A stretch of DNA of 64,000 nt from Thorsellia anophelis DSM 18579 (GCF_900111395.1 NZ_FOHV01000005.1:124001-188000), one strand, 5' to 3'; numbered from the stretch's first letter, positions 36,518-47,595 are shown. The notes: a model not told the origin generated them from the letters alone. Made by a program: numbers and translations.

Positions 36518-37642
36518 TCACTTATTGGTAGCATCACGCCATTGATTGATGAAGTTCAAACGTTTGGTCTGTTCCAAAAAAGCCAAAAGTGAATCATCGA
36601 TAGGGATAGGTTTAACTTGGCCTGGAATGCGTTCAGTAATCGCTTTAGATCCATTCGGCCCTGGGATATCATCTCTAATTGCGCCAAGTTGTGCGCTATC
36701 AGCAATTAAAGCTTGCCCTCTTGCAGATAAAAGATAATCTAGCCAGAGTTTAGCTGCATTTGGGTGTTCTCCTGCTTCACTGATAAACGCCACGCGTGAA
36801 ACGATTAAAGTATACTCATCGGAATAGACAATGCCTAAAGCGGGATCTGTTTTTGCTTTGATTTCAGCATAAGGCCCAAGTAAGTTATAACCAATTAACA
36901 TTTCACCTGATGAGATACGCTCTAACATTGTGCCAACTGAAGACTGCACGACTAAATTTGCCGAGCCTAAATCCTTCATCAACCCAAAATAATCAGGATG
37001 ATGGATATTATCTTGTACTGCAAGCATAAACCCGACAGCTGATTTTTCGATATCATAAGTTGTAACTTTATTTTTAAATGTCTCTTGGTTATTTGCAATT
37101 AATTTACCAAGCTCTGCTAGATTACGTGGAACATCATCCTTTGGAACTAAAGTCTTATTATAAACAATGACGACAGGCTCAAATGTTGTGCCAAATGCTT
37201 TATTGTCATAGTTAGCCCAGTTGGGTAAATGTTTCACTTCAGGAGATTCGTATGTCATCGCAAAATCAGTCGCAAGCTTAATACCCGAATCCATAGAGGA
37301 ATTCCAGACTAAATCACCACTCGCCCCGCCTGCAGCCTGCTCACTGATAAATCGATTATAAATTTCTGTGCTATTCATATCATTGTATTCAACTTGAATA
37401 CCCGGATAGAGTGTATTGAAATCTTTAATTAATGGCTGAACGGTTTTTGTATCAGTTGTCGCATAAATCACAACTTTACCTTCTTCATTCGCATCATCAA
37501 TTATTTTTTGATAATCGGCAGGATATCCATCTGGTACAGCACTAAACACGGCAAAAGGTAATATAGATAATCCAATTAATAATGCTAATTGACTAAATGA
37601 TTTTTGATAGAATGATGACTTGTATGTAATAGAATATGTCAT
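36518..37642 (-). CDS. Periplasmic solute-binding protein of FbpA/AfuA-type ABC transporter
   Basis: 374 residues; a signal peptide ends near FSAVP (about residue 35). Type II binding-protein text: GKVVIYATTDTKTVQPLIKDF, YNDMNSTEIYNRF, GTTFEPVVIVYNK, TTYDIEKSAVGF, GYNLLGPYAE and ANAAKLWLDYLLS-like C-terminal helix. The adjacent tyrosine pair that binds iron in FbpA is not evident, so ferric iron is doubtful; a hexose phosphate or phosphonate is possible. AGGAG before ATG. It is homologous to the C-terminal half of the neighbouring sensor kinase. Confidence 0.8.
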   Translation of the reverse strand: MTYSITYKSSFYQKSFSQLALLIGLSILPFAVFSAVPDGYPADYQKIIDDANEEGKVVIYATTDTKTVQPLIKDFNTLYPGIQVEYNDMNSTEIYNRFISEQAAGGASGDLVWNSSMDSGIKLATDFAMTYESPEVKHLPNWANYDNKAFGTTFEPVVIVYNKTLVPKDDVPRNLAELGKLIANNQETFKNKVTTYDIEKSAVGFMLAVQDNIHHPDYFGLMKDLGSANLVVQSSVGTMLERISSGEMLIGYNLLGPYAEIKAKTDPALGIVYSDEYTLIVSRVAFISEAGEHPNAAKLWLDYLLSARGQALIADSAQLGAIRDDIPGPNGSKAITERIPGQVKPIPIDDSLLAFLEQTKRLNFINQWRDATNK

Positions 37643-37803
37643 TGTTAACTCCTGGTCAGTTCTTTTAATCCCTACCTGATAAAATGTAATCAGATCTGCT
37701 TAATCAAGAAACAGTTTAACTCTACTAAAATCCTGATACTAAGCAGACTAGGCCTCAAACCTGTCAAAGTCCTGTCAAAACATATTTCTACCCCTCTAAA
37801 TCA

Positions 37804-40548
37804 TTATTTTGTGACGAGGCTCAACCAGTTTTTAACAAATTTTGTTTTTTTGTAATCATCAAGCCCAACTAACAAGGTCGGTTTAAGCTCTAAAAATTTT
37901 ATTACTCCTTGAGTATTACTATGAATTGATTCAGGTGTCCACTGGCCTTTCATATGTGGTCTCATAGCCCCTAATCCAGGATAGGTTGCAGCAATACTTT
38001 GGCCTTCATCAGACAATAAGAAATCAATAAACTGTTTAGCCTCATTAAGATTTGAGGCATCCTTTGCAATCATAGCGGTTCTAGGTAATACAAGCACATA
38101 ATCTTGAGGCAAAATAACTTTTAAATTCGGATGGTCAATCGATTTGGCATAGGCATATGCCCCTAGCACATTATAGGCTAGTGCTATTTTACCTTCTGAT
38201 AAATCATTCAATATCTGAGAGCTATTATCTTGAAGGAGTACATCAGGACTATCTAATGCATTGGCTAAACGCCAAAAATCGCTTGAAATGATCGCATCTT
38301 GTGTTGCAATTAAATATCCCACACCACTTTTTTCAATATCATAGGTACTGACTTTGAGATATTGCTTAGATAAGGTCAGAGGTATCTTTAGCCCATTTTC
38401 ACCTAACTCCAAATCATCATTCAGTAACGTGTTTAAGGTTAAATCTGTCCGTTTTTGTGGTGTAAAATAGGCCTGCATTTCTGCAGGTAATGAAACTAGC
38501 CAGTTACTTTGCCGATTGAGCGTTTTTTGCTCTAACATTTCAATAAGTGCCAAATGTGTTTTAGGCACTCTTTTCTCTTCAATCAATTTTTGATTATAGA
38601 CTATCACGATAGGCTCTAATGAAAAACCAAACAGCTCAGAGCGCCAATGAGTTCCTTTCGGTAAGTATTCCAAATAAGGTGAGTGATAGCGCTGTGCAAA
38701 ACCGTCATTAGCTAATTTCAATTGAAGATCAGCAGCTGAGCTAATAATGATATCAGCTTTAGGTACTATTTCGTTATTCTTAACTCCCTCATAAAGCGCC
38801 TGTGTCGACATTTCAATATAACGAATAGATAGTGTCGGATAGCGCTCTAAATACCCGCGGATAAAATGAGCGAATATTGGTTCATCTGTCGTGCCTGCAA
38901 TGACTAATTGCCGAGATTTTTCGTGAGATTGACTCTCTACAATGTTAGATTTTGCTCTTAATTCATATATTGTTTGGCTTAAGCCTAATGATTTAGCATA
39001 AATAAGGGACTCACTTGCTAAATTTGCCTCAGAGTAAGGCGTGAAGGTAAATAATCCTGCCAAAAATACCCCAATAAAAGACCTCATTATAGAAGAATAG
39101 GGAAGTAACTTTTCTTTTCTATCTAACGTTTTACTCTGGGATAAATACGCTTGATAAGAAAAATGAACTGGTAACTTAACACTGACTACAAGCCCCCCAC
39201 CCTCTCTATCTAGTAACTCTATTTGTCCTAAATGCGCTTGAACAACTTTTAACACAATCGACAATCCCAACCCTGATCCCGTAACATGAAGATCCTCATG
39301 ACCACGAACAAAACGCTGAAAAACAGTTTTTTTAAGACTGTCAGCAATACCTGGGCCTCTATCAGACACATTGATATCGAGGCTGCCATTTGAATTCAAC
39401 CTCATCGTTAATTCAACCTGATCTGGACTATAAATCAAGGCATTTTGTAATAAATTGGCTATCATTTCTCTAAGTGCAATTCTATCACTTATGAATACAC
39501 CTATCTCTGTTTCTATTATTAATTCGTAATGAATTCTAAATTGATCATCAGGGGATATTTGCAAATAAATTTCTTCAATGATTTTATCTAAAGTAAGCGG
39601 TTCTAAAATTCTATTTTCTAATCTATGCGATACTGTCGTATCCATCAAAATTTGATGAACCAATTGACTTGCATGATTTGCATTATGGTAGATTTTAATC
39701 AAGCGTGCTTGTTGCTTGTCATAATCTGTTTCTAATAATGCCACCTCAGCTTGTGCACTAATTGAGGCAAGTGGGGTTTTGAGTTGATGAGCAGTATCCC
39801 CAACCATATTTGTAAGCACTTTCATCGCATCAGCTAAACGCGCAATAAATTGATTTAAGGTCAATACAAGACTCTGAATTTCTTTTGGAACTTGAGAAAT
39901 AAGTGGTTCTAATGAATCAGGTTGCCTTGTCAGGAGTTCTTTTTCTAATTGCATTAAAGGAGAGAGAGAATATTTTAGGCCTATTGAAATTAATACAAGC
40001 CCAATTAACATTAAGCATCCCATTGGGATTACTGTTTGTTTAAATAATGTCTGTTTTAAAATTTCTCTTGCATCAGTAGTTTCTGCAACTCTGATTGTAA
40101 TCCACTTATTATGATCACTACTTGAAATTAAATGACCTAAACTAATGATTCTAATCTTATCATCATGATAGACAGCATCAACAAACTGTGGCGTATTCTC
40201 GAGCATTAAAGGTAATCCAATATCAATTTTATCATACCCTGTTATTAACTCCCCTCTATCATCACGGATACTATAAAATACCCGCTCAGTTTCAGTTAAC
40301 ATGTCGAATGCGGCAAGTGGTAACTCTACTGTAACTTTGCCTTTTTCTATCTGTATTGCACCTGCAATCGTTAACGCAGATGCAATTAATAGCTTATCAT
40401 AAGCGCTATCTGCAGCGCGCTTAGCATATTGATTAACAAAATAGGTAAGACCAACTAAAGCAGCTATGAAAATAATCATAGACAAACCCATTAGCCGTTT
40501 TGTGATTGAAACATGACTATCAGATTGATTATTTAAACCTAGCGGCAT
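37804..40548 (-). CDS. Sensor histidine kinase fused to a periplasmic solute-binding protein
   Basis: 914 residues. Order: membrane segment 20-38; periplasmic 2CSK_N-like sensor about 45-170; membrane segment 174-192; linker; HisKA with DTAHQLKTPLAS (phospho-His254); ATPase domain with N box NLLQNAL (365-371), DRGPG (396-400) and GSGLGLS (424-430). After the kinase ends near 462 comes a hydrophobic stretch (488-503) resembling a signal peptide, then a full binding-protein domain about 545-914 (SLEPIVIVYNQK, STYDIEKSGVGYLI, ALAYNVLGAYAY, IDFLLSDEGQSIAA). That domain parallels the separate binding protein downstream. It should face the periplasm and may sense the transported ligand. An internal ATG at 39087 exists but without a ribosome site. 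The start overlaps the response regulator gene by 20 bases. Confidence 0.85.
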   Translation of the reverse strand: MPLGLNNQSDSHVSITKRLMGLSMIIFIAALVGLTYFVNQYAKRAADSAYDKLLIASALTIAGAIQIEKGKVTVELPLAAFDMLTETERVFYSIRDDRGELITGYDKIDIGLPLMLENTPQFVDAVYHDDKIRIISLGHLISSSDHNKWITIRVAETTDAREILKQTLFKQTVIPMGCLMLIGLVLISIGLKYSLSPLMQLEKELLTRQPDSLEPLISQVPKEIQSLVLTLNQFIARLADAMKVLTNMVGDTAHQLKTPLASISAQAEVALLETDYDKQQARLIKIYHNANHASQLVHQILMDTTVSHRLENRILEPLTLDKIIEEIYLQISPDDQFRIHYELIIETEIGVFISDRIALREMIANLLQNALIYSPDQVELTMRLNSNGSLDINVSDRGPGIADSLKKTVFQRFVRGHEDLHVTGSGLGLSIVLKVVQAHLGQIELLDREGGGLVVSVKLPVHFSYQAYLSQSKTLDRKEKLLPYSSIMRSFIGVFLAGLFTFTPYSEANLASESLIYAKSLGLSQTIYELRAKSNIVESQSHEKSRQLVIAGTTDEPIFAHFIRGYLERYPTLSIRYIEMSTQALYEGVKNNEIVPKADIIISSAADLQLKLANDGFAQRYHSPYLEYLPKGTHWRSELFGFSLEPIVIVYNQKLIEEKRVPKTHLALIEMLEQKTLNRQSNWLVSLPAEMQAYFTPQKRTDLTLNTLLNDDLELGENGLKIPLTLSKQYLKVSTYDIEKSGVGYLIATQDAIISSDFWRLANALDSPDVLLQDNSSQILNDLSEGKIALAYNVLGAYAYAKSIDHPNLKVILPQDYVLVLPRTAMIAKDASNLNEAKQFIDFLLSDEGQSIAATYPGLGAMRPHMKGQWTPESIHSNTQGVIKFLELKPTLLVGLDDYKKTKFVKNWLSLVTK

Positions 40549-41194
40549 ACCCTACACCTCGTACTGTTACAATCGTAATATCTGCAGGTTCTAATTTTTT
40601 ACGCAATCTAGAAATGTGTAATTCTAAGGCATTAAAGGATACATCCTCATCTAAGTTAAAAAGCTGAGACATCAATCGTTCCCTTACAATGACCTGACCA
40701 ATCTTAGTACTCAAAATCTCAAGCAGCCGAAACTCACGTTTGCTAATATCAATTAAGCTATCGTTAATTTTGAGTGTTCTAGCTGCCTGATCAATAATAA
40801 CATTGCCCAATGATAACTCAGCTGTCTTTGTGACTGCCTGACGGCGACAGAGCGCTCGTAATCTTGCATCAAGTTCTCTTAAGTCAAATGGTTTGACCAA
40901 ATAATCATCTGCACCAATATCTAATAAACTGACTTTATCTTCGATTTCTGAGCGTGCGGTGATGACTAAAACAGGTGAGGTTTTTCCTGAAGCTCTAAAC
41001 TCTTTTAAAACGGCAAATCCATCTTTACCTGGTAAATTAATATCTAAAATTAAAATATCGCATATCTCATTGGCTAAATGCAGGCTTGCTTCTAATCCAG
41101 ATTGGCACCAATCCACACTATGGCCGGCAAACCTCAAACGACTTTCTATAGCCTCACCTAGATCTAAATTATCTTCCACCAAAATGATTTTCAT
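40529..41194 (-). CDS. OmpR/PhoB-family response regulator
   Basis: 221 residues from ATG 41194 (AGGGA upstream, start MKIILVEDN); a longer frame to 41239 adds a peptide outside the receiver domain. Receiver: acidic pair ED7-8, phospho-Asp51 in ILDINLPGKDG, Lys in DDYLVKPFD. C-terminal winged helix: ISKREFRLLEIL, NALELHISRLRKKL, VRGVGYAA. Most similar in style to TctD/QseB. It pairs with the fused kinase and likely controls the adjacent ABC genes. Confidence 0.9.
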   Translation of the reverse strand: MKIILVEDNLDLGEAIESRLRFAGHSVDWCQSGLEASLHLANEICDILILDINLPGKDGFAVLKEFRASGKTSPVLVITARSEIEDKVSLLDIGADDYLVKPFDLRELDARLRALCRRQAVTKTAELSLGNVIIDQAARTLKINDSLIDISKREFRLLEILSTKIGQVIVRERLMSQLFNLDEDVSFNALELHISRLRKKLEPADITIVTVRGVGYAARFK

Positions 41195-41267
41195 GATGTT
41201 CCCTAATCTTTGTTGAAAAATAGCTAAAATAGCAAGCATGAAACATTAGCATATTATTATTTTTGTA

Positions 41268-41282
41268 TTAACATCATGTTAA
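41268..41282. promoter_or_regulatory. Palindrome upstream of response regulator gene
   Basis: TTAACAT-C-ATGTTAA, a perfect 7-bp inverted repeat about 75 bases before the regulator start. Candidate binding site for autoregulation; may be chance in AT-rich DNA. Confidence 0.35.
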
Positions 41283-41414
41283 CGCATCCAAAGAAAATTA
41301 AACCGTGCATAGATCGCACTCTAGATGGAATTTTCATCTAATTGACGACGATTTATCATAGAGTGTTATCATTATTGAAATTTAAAAGAACTCACCATGT
41401 AAAAATGTTTGCAT

Positions 41415-42419
41415 TTAAATGAGAGGGTATACAGATTGGCGCTCGATTAACTCCGGTGTAAGAGATAATATCTGACCTTTACGATCAGGATGTGTGATAC
41501 GATGCAAGAGTGCATCAACAGCAAGTTCTCCTAATGCATCTTTAGGCTGATGAATGGTTGTCAAAGGTGGGGTTAAATATTCACACAAGGCTATATCGTC
41601 ATAGCCAATAATAGAAATATCATTAGGAATAGAAAGCTGGGCTCGAAATATGGCTTGATATGCACCTAATGCAATCGCATCGTTACCTGCAAAGACTGCC
41701 GTTGGCCTAATAGGTAACCTTAAAAGGGTTTGCATAGCAAATAAACCACCTTCGAATTCAAATTTACAAAATTGTTCATAACCCTCTATGATATCTAATT
41801 TTACCTCACTCATTGCTAGCCGAAAGCCAGCTAAACGCTGTTTTGCAGTAGCCTTATCTAGCGGACCTGCTATGCAAGCGATACGGGTATGCCCCATATC
41901 GATTAAATGTTGGCATGCAAGCGTGCCACCTAATAAAGAATTATCTTGTATGACATCATGTTTTGAACTAAAAGGAGACCAGTCCATCATTACTATAGGG
42001 ATGCTTGGGTATCGATTAAGTAAATCTTCTGGTGGCTGCAAACCTTCAGTACACATAATGATAAGACCATCAACTCTCTTTTGCATCAACATTGCTAAGT
42101 TATGATTAAAACGCTGGGTATTTTCAGCTGTATTACAAAGTACTAAGCTGTAGCCTCTTTCATAACAACTTTGTTCAACCCCCGTCACAACTTCTGCATA
42201 AAAAGGGTTACTACTCGCAGTCACTAACATTCCAATCGTTTTGGTTTGTTTCATTTTAAGGCTACGCGCTAGGGCTGACGGCGCATAATTCAGTGTTTCA
42301 ATTGCTTGCAAGACTCGCTTGGCTACTGAATCACTAACAAATCTATTTTGATTTATGACATGTGACACTGTTGAAGTTGAAACTTTCGCTAATTTAGCAA
42401 CATCCTTCATCGTAGCCAT
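41415..42419 (-). CDS. rbsR: Ribose operon repressor RbsR (LacI family)
   Basis: 334 residues from ATG 42419, giving [23 protein letters not shown] as in E. coli RbsR; GAGAG lies upstream, and an upstream in-frame GTG is less likely. The helix-turn-helix and hinge ([11 protein letters not shown]) are followed by a ribose-binding core with [44 protein letters not shown]. Last gene of rbsDACBKR. Its predicted operator lies before rbsD. Confidence 0.92.
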   Translation of the reverse strand: MATMKDVAKLAKVSTSTVSHVINQNRFVSDSVAKRVLQAIETLNYAPSALARSLKMKQTKTIGMLVTASSNPFYAEVVTGVEQSCYERGYSLVLCNTAENTQRFNHNLAMLMQKRVDGLIIMCTEGLQPPEDLLNRYPSIPIVMMDWSPFSSKHDVIQDNSLLGGTLACQHLIDMGHTRIACIAGPLDKATAKQRLAGFRLAMSEVKLDIIEGYEQFCKFEFEGGLFAMQTLLRLPIRPTAVFAGNDAIALGAYQAIFRAQLSIPNDISIIGYDDIALCEYLTPPLTTIHQPKDALGELAVDALLHRITHPDRKGQILSLTPELIERQSVYPLI

Positions 42420-42510
42420 TGCTGTTTCTCTCACAAATTATAACCATTCGATTAAAGTCAATTCATTAATAACAAGTGTATTTAAAATACTAATCAGCTT
42501 ATTATATATC

Positions 42511-43443
42511 CTAGACACATTGTTCATTTAAAAACTGCTCAATCTCATATTTCCACGGAATAGCTGGCTGTGCGCCTTTTCTCATAACAGTAAGTGCAGC
42601 TGCTGCATGCGCAGTGATAATAGCTTGTTCAGGCGTTTTATCATTTAACAATTCAGTAACAAAAACCCCATTAAATGTATCACCTGCGGCAATGGTATCA
42701 ATCGCCTTAACTTTAAATGCGGGCACTAATCTGCCTATTTTATTCACACTTTGCCATACCCCTCGACTTCCCAATGTAATTAGAACAGTCTCAATACCAT
42801 ATTCATGAAGCACAGAGCTTGCAGCCGCTGCGCTAGTTTCATCAATAACTTCAACACCTGTTAAAACAAATGCTTCAGTTTCATTAGGCGTGATAATATC
42901 GATATTAGAGAGAAGTGCTGGCGGTAAATATCTGGCTGGGGCTGGATTTAAAATCACTTTTGCATGGTTTTGTTTCGCAACCGATGCCGCTTTGATGATC
43001 GCATCTAAAGGTATTTCTAACTGCATTAAAAGATAGTTTGCACTTTCTAAAACACTTCTGCATGATTCAATATACTGTTCATCAACTTCTGTATTAGCGC
43101 CAGGGTAAATAGCTATCACATTTTCCGCTTGTTCATCGACAAAAATCATTGCTACACCGGTATTTTTAGTTTCAACCATTTTAATCCACTGTGTATCAAT
43201 CCCATCTTTTATAAATTGTTTTAGTATCTCTTGGCCAATTGTATCTTGCCCAACAGCCCCTAAAAAAGAAACATTTGCATTAAATCGTCCTGCAGCAACA
43301 GCTTGATTTGCACCTTTTCCACCATAAGCCAACAAATATTCTTCTCCCATCAACGTTTCACCAGGTTTTGGCAACGTTTTTAGATGAATAATATGGTCGA
43401 CATTAATACTACCAAGCACAACAAGTTTCTTTTTCATATCCAT
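42511..43443 (-). CDS. rbsK: Ribokinase
   Basis: 310 residues. PfkB-family motifs: GSINVDHI, YGGKGANQAVAAGR and the catalytic ATP/anion-hole motif VKAIDTIAAGDTFNGVF with the base Asp. Phosphorylates ribose to ribose-5-phosphate. ATGs at 43443 and 43437 are both usable. Operon position between rbsB and rbsR as in E. coli. Confidence 0.92.
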   Translation of the reverse strand: MDMKKKLVVLGSINVDHIIHLKTLPKPGETLMGEEYLLAYGGKGANQAVAAGRFNANVSFLGAVGQDTIGQEILKQFIKDGIDTQWIKMVETKNTGVAMIFVDEQAENVIAIYPGANTEVDEQYIESCRSVLESANYLLMQLEIPLDAIIKAASVAKQNHAKVILNPAPARYLPPALLSNIDIITPNETEAFVLTGVEVIDETSAAAASSVLHEYGIETVLITLGSRGVWQSVNKIGRLVPAFKVKAIDTIAAGDTFNGVFVTELLNDKTPEQAIITAHAAAALTVMRKGAQPAIPWKYEIEQFLNEQCV

Positions 43444-43621
43444 TACTCTACAAGAAAATGGTGATAATTTAGGACAGCGTTACAAATGTATGTTAATTAA
43501 CATGAGCCTTATTTAAACAATATTCATAAGGTAAAACTTGAAAGTACTGCCTATAACAAACGCCCCACATTCAATTATTCATTGAGAATGAAATAGGGGC
43601 AAAAATCCAATCTAAACTCTT

Positions 43622-44506
43622 TTATTTAACAATCAATTCCAATTCTACTGGAATAGATGCTTCAACAGTCTCGCCTTTTAAAACTCTATCAGCAGTTTTA
43701 ACGCCAACTGCACCAATTTCTTCTGGTTTTTGCGCTATTGTTGCAGCAAGCTTGCCTCCTTTAACTGCATTAATCCCGTCCTCTGTTCCATCAAATCCAA
43801 CAATTAAAACGTCATCTACTCCTGCCGTTTGCACTGCTCTTAATGCACCTAACGCCATCTCATCATTTTGAGCAAAGACTGCTTTAACATCAGGATGGGC
43901 AGTTAAAAGATTTTGCATCACATTCAATCCTTTTGTTCTATCAAAGTCAGCTGGCTGAGAGGCTATTAGATTAAAACCATTTGCGTCATGCGATTGTCTA
44001 AAGCCCTCACCACGTTCTCGCGCTGCTGATGTACCTGTAATTCCTTCTAACTGAATTACTTTAACCTCTTTGCCTACTTGTTCAGTGATAAAATCCCCTG
44101 CCATTTTCCCACCAGCTATATTATCAGAAGCAATATGGCTGATAACAGAACCCTGCGCAGCTGCTCTATCTAGTGTAATAACAGGGATGTTAGCTTGATT
44201 AGCAATTTTAACTGCATTACCAACTGCGTCTGAATCTGTTGGATTAATCAACACTATTTGGGGTTTTTGAATCATCAAATCTTCAACGTTAGCCAATTCT
44301 TTTGCGGGGTTATTTTGTGAATCTAATACTACTAATTCATAACCTAAGCTATCTGCTTCTTTTTGCGCTCCATCTTTCATCGCGACAAAAAAAGGATTAT
44401 TTAATGTCGATACAACTAAGGCTATTTTGTCTTTAGCCATCGATTGAGCACTAAACACCAAAGAAACAGCGAGAACAGATAATGCTAATTTTGAACGCTT
44501 AATCAT
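43622..44506 (-). CDS. rbsB: D-ribose-binding periplasmic protein
   Basis: 294 residues. Signal peptide ends at SMA before KDKIALVV. Type I binding fold with [50 protein letters not shown] and VGFDGTEDG, all as in RbsB. AGAGGA before ATG. A 164-base gap with a small hairpin (44537-44551) separates it from rbsC. Confidence 0.92.
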   Translation of the reverse strand: MIKRSKLALSVLAVSLVFSAQSMAKDKIALVVSTLNNPFFVAMKDGAQKEADSLGYELVVLDSQNNPAKELANVEDLMIQKPQIVLINPTDSDAVGNAVKIANQANIPVITLDRAAAQGSVISHIASDNIAGGKMAGDFITEQVGKEVKVIQLEGITGTSAARERGEGFRQSHDANGFNLIASQPADFDRTKGLNVMQNLLTAHPDVKAVFAQNDEMALGALRAVQTAGVDDVLIVGFDGTEDGINAVKGGKLAATIAQKPEEIGAVGVKTADRVLKGETVEASIPVELELIVK

Positions 44507-44670
44507 AATTTATTCCTCTTTTAGCTTGGATAACAGTGTGCAACATGCACATTTAGGGCATAACAACATTTTTATACGAATCCAGGGAATGATAAATTTC
44601 ACTTCCGGATAACCATCAACTTTCAATAGAATTACCAAGTATTTAATTAATAAGCTCTAGAAAAAGCTAA

Positions 44671-45639
44671 TCATTTTGCTGCTTTATTATCTACAAGTAC
44701 CGCTAACAAAATAACAATTGCTTTAACAATCATCTGAAAATACGGGGATACATTGAGCACATTCAACCCATTATTTAAAACACCTAAAATTAAGGCACCA
44801 ATTAAAGTACCAATAATAAACCCTCTTCCACCGGCAAGACTAGTTCCCCCAAGTACAACAGCAGCTATCGCATCTAATTCGTACCCTAAGCCTGCATTAC
44901 TTTGTGCAGAAGAAAGTCTTGCAACTTCGACTAAACTCGCCAATGCAGCTAATGCACCACAAATTGCATAGACACTTATTTTAATTAAATCAACATTAAT
45001 ACCTGATAGTCGTGCGGCAGATTCATTACCACCTACAGCGTAAATATATCGCCCAAAACGAGTCTGTTTTAATAAATACCAAGCACTCATAAAAACACCA
45101 AACATAATCCAAATTGGGCTAGGAATTCCAAGAGGACGGCCTAAACTTATCAATGAAAAATTTTCAGCTATAGGACTAAACCCTATATTAATTGAACTCC
45201 CACCGGTAAAAACCTGAGTAACACCTTTTAAAAATAACATCATAACCAAAGTAGCAATAAATGCTTGCACTTTTCCTTTTGCCACAATAGTTCCTGTCAT
45301 CGCACCAACTACAGCACCTAACCCTAATGTGAGGGTAATAGCTACAAATAGATTTAAATCCTTACCAATCATAGAAGCAGCAACTGCACCTGTTAGTGCA
45401 AGTAACGCGCCAACTGATAGATCAATACCTGCTGTTAAAATCACAAGAGTCATGCCAACAGCTAAAATGGCATTGACTGATGTTTGCTGTAAAATATTTA
45501 AGAAGTTATTAATTGTAAAAAAATTTGGATTTAAAAATGCAACCACAGCAACTAAAACCAATAATGCAATTAATGATTTTTGAGCAAGCAGCGTTTCTTT
45601 TGAAAAAAAACGGTGCGGATTAAGGGTTGTTTGTATCAT
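44671..45639 (-). CDS. rbsC: Ribose ABC transporter permease
   Basis: 322 residues, about eight to ten membrane segments; VILTAGIDLSVGALLALTG and LDAIAAVVLGGTSLAGGRGFIIG are family signatures. Starts with GAAGG upstream, 23 bases after the rbsA stop. Inner-membrane pore for ribose. Confidence 0.92.
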   Translation of the reverse strand: MIQTTLNPHRFFSKETLLAQKSLIALLVLVAVVAFLNPNFFTINNFLNILQQTSVNAILAVGMTLVILTAGIDLSVGALLALTGAVAASMIGKDLNLFVAITLTLGLGAVVGAMTGTIVAKGKVQAFIATLVMMLFLKGVTQVFTGGSSINIGFSPIAENFSLISLGRPLGIPSPIWIMFGVFMSAWYLLKQTRFGRYIYAVGGNESAARLSGINVDLIKISVYAICGALAALASLVEVARLSSAQSNAGLGYELDAIAAVVLGGTSLAGGRGFIIGTLIGALILGVLNNGLNVLNVSPYFQMIVKAIVILLAVLVDNKAAK

Positions 45640-45662
45640 ATTTTACCTTCTCTCTGATAATG

Positions 45663-47153
45663 TTAGTGCAATTTACCAACAGCTGCGGCCATAATTTTCT
45701 CTTGGGTAACGGATTTTCTTTCACAATCTAATGAAATCCTGCCTTCATGAATTACCAGTATCCTATCACTCATACCGAGCACTTCAGGCATATCAGAAGA
45801 GATCAAGATGATGCTTAGCCCTTCTAATTTAAATTGATTTATCAATTGATAAATTTCTTTTTTTGCCCCAACATCAACACCTCTCGTCGGCTCATCTAAA
45901 ATTAAAATCTTAGGCTTAGTCATCAAGCCTCTTGCAATAGCCACTTTTTGTTGATTTCCCCCAGAAAGATGGCCAATAATTTGACTACTGGTAGGAGTTT
46001 TAATGTTAAATAGTGTTATAAAATCAGACACGGCTATTTTTTCGATTTCATGTTTAATTTGGCCAATAGGATGACTGAAATATTTCAAAGCGGTCAATGT
46101 CATATTATCTTTCACTGACATACCAAGAATCAGCCCATCTCTTTTTCTATCCTCCGAGATATAAACAATTCCAGCCTTTAAACCTTCGTTTGGCGAGGTA
46201 AAATGAACCGATTTATCCTCTAAAAAAATTTCCCCTGCAGTTTTAATAGTTGCACCATACAATAACTTCATGAGCTCAGTTCTACCTGCCCCCATTAATC
46301 CTGACACGCCTAAAATTTCACCTCGTTTTAAGTCAAATGATGCAGACTTAACTCCAGGTCCTTTGATATTGCGGACACTTAAAATGGTTTCACCAAAATT
46401 GCTTACAACATTAGGATATTGTTCTTCTAATTTTCGACCAACCATCATTTCAATTAACTGATCTTCATTTAATTCCTCAACAGAATATTCTGCAACAAAC
46501 TGACCATCTCGTAATATAGTCACATCATCACATATCTCGAAAATTTCTTGCATACGATGAGAAATATAAATAATCCCCCTCCCCTCAGATATCAATTCGC
46601 GCACGACTTTGAAAAGAGACTGAGTCTCAGTATCGGTTAATGCATCTGTTGGTTCATCCATAATGATAACCTTTGATTCATGACTAAGTACTTTCGCAAT
46701 TTCAACCATTTGCTGTTCACCTATAGACAAGGCAGCAATTTTAGTTTTACTGTTATAGTCAAGGTTTAATCTATTTAATAATTTATCTGCCTCTTCATAC
46801 ATTTTAGTCCAATTAATTTTACCGAAGGCATTAGTAAATTCACGACCAAGAAAAATATTCTCTGCAATTGACAATTCAGGTATCAAATTCAGCTCTTGGT
46901 GAATGATACCGATTCCTGCTTGTTGTGAATCTCTAGGTCCCTTAAATACAACAGGCTGCCCCGAGTAGGTTATTTCACCTTGATCTTTTTGATATATGCC
47001 TGTCAAGATTTTCATTAAAGTCGATTTACCTGCGCCATTTTCTCCTACTAATGCCATGACCTTACCTTCATACACATTCAAACTTACATTAGATAAGGCT
47101 TTAATTCCTATAAACGCTTTATGAACATTTTTTATTGCTAATAGTGTTTGCAT
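45663..47153 (-). CDS. rbsA: Ribose ABC transporter ATPase
   Basis: 496 residues, two ABC modules: Walker [10 protein letters not shown], Walker [11 protein letters not shown] in the first; degenerate [11 protein letters not shown], signature LSGGNQQK and [12 protein letters not shown] in the second. Starts 7 bases after the rbsD stop with GAGGG upstream. Confidence 0.92.
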   Translation of the reverse strand: MQTLLAIKNVHKAFIGIKALSNVSLNVYEGKVMALVGENGAGKSTLMKILTGIYQKDQGEITYSGQPVVFKGPRDSQQAGIGIIHQELNLIPELSIAENIFLGREFTNAFGKINWTKMYEEADKLLNRLNLDYNSKTKIAALSIGEQQMVEIAKVLSHESKVIIMDEPTDALTDTETQSLFKVVRELISEGRGIIYISHRMQEIFEICDDVTILRDGQFVAEYSVEELNEDQLIEMMVGRKLEEQYPNVVSNFGETILSVRNIKGPGVKSASFDLKRGEILGVSGLMGAGRTELMKLLYGATIKTAGEIFLEDKSVHFTSPNEGLKAGIVYISEDRKRDGLILGMSVKDNMTLTALKYFSHPIGQIKHEIEKIAVSDFITLFNIKTPTSSQIIGHLSGGNQQKVAIARGLMTKPKILILDEPTRGVDVGAKKEIYQLINQFKLEGLSIILISSDMPEVLGMSDRILVIHEGRISLDCERKSVTQEKIMAAAVGKLH

Positions 47154-47160
47154 AGAGCCC

Positions 47161-47580
47161 TCAAAAAGTTACACCTGCATGTAATATGATGTTGGCAAAA
47201 GGAGAACACTCACCAGTTCGGACAACACAACCACTTTGCATAACTTCATGTTTAAAATGATCATGTGAACAATATTCGATTTCAATTTCTTGATTGGTAT
47301 CTATTCCGGTTTTTATAATTAAAGTCTCAACCTCTTCAAATAAATTAGGGTTCATATGCCTAAGCTCATTGGCAAGAGTCACTCTTTCAACGACCATTTC
47401 AGCAAGAATAATCGAGAGTGTTTGGATAAATCCAGGCACATTTTGTGTGAGTGCCAAGTCAATACGTGTCACACCTTGGGGAATAGGTAGTCCAGCATCG
47501 GCTATCACAATCCTATCAGTATGTCCAAGTAGTGCGATTTCATGAGACAATTGCGCATTTAGCAAGGGTCCTTTTTTCAT
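47161..47580 (-). CDS. rbsD: D-ribose pyranase
   Basis: 139 residues, family length. Catalytic-region [22 protein letters not shown] and C-terminal [17 protein letters not shown]. Interconverts pyranose and furanose forms of ribose. First gene of the operon with AAAGGAGAGG before ATG. Confidence 0.92.
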   Translation of the reverse strand: MKKGPLLNAQLSHEIALLGHTDRIVIADAGLPIPQGVTRIDLALTQNVPGFIQTLSIILAEMVVERVTLANELRHMNPNLFEEVETLIIKTGIDTNQEIEIEYCSHDHFKHEVMQSGCVVRTGECSPFANIILHAGVTF

Positions 47581-47595
47581 TTTCCTCTCCTTTAT

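Noticed and set aside
36518-37642. Ferric-iron-binding protein FbpA
   Set aside because: The ABC genes resemble FbpABC, but the adjacent tyrosine pair expected for iron binding was not found, so the name fbpA was withheld.
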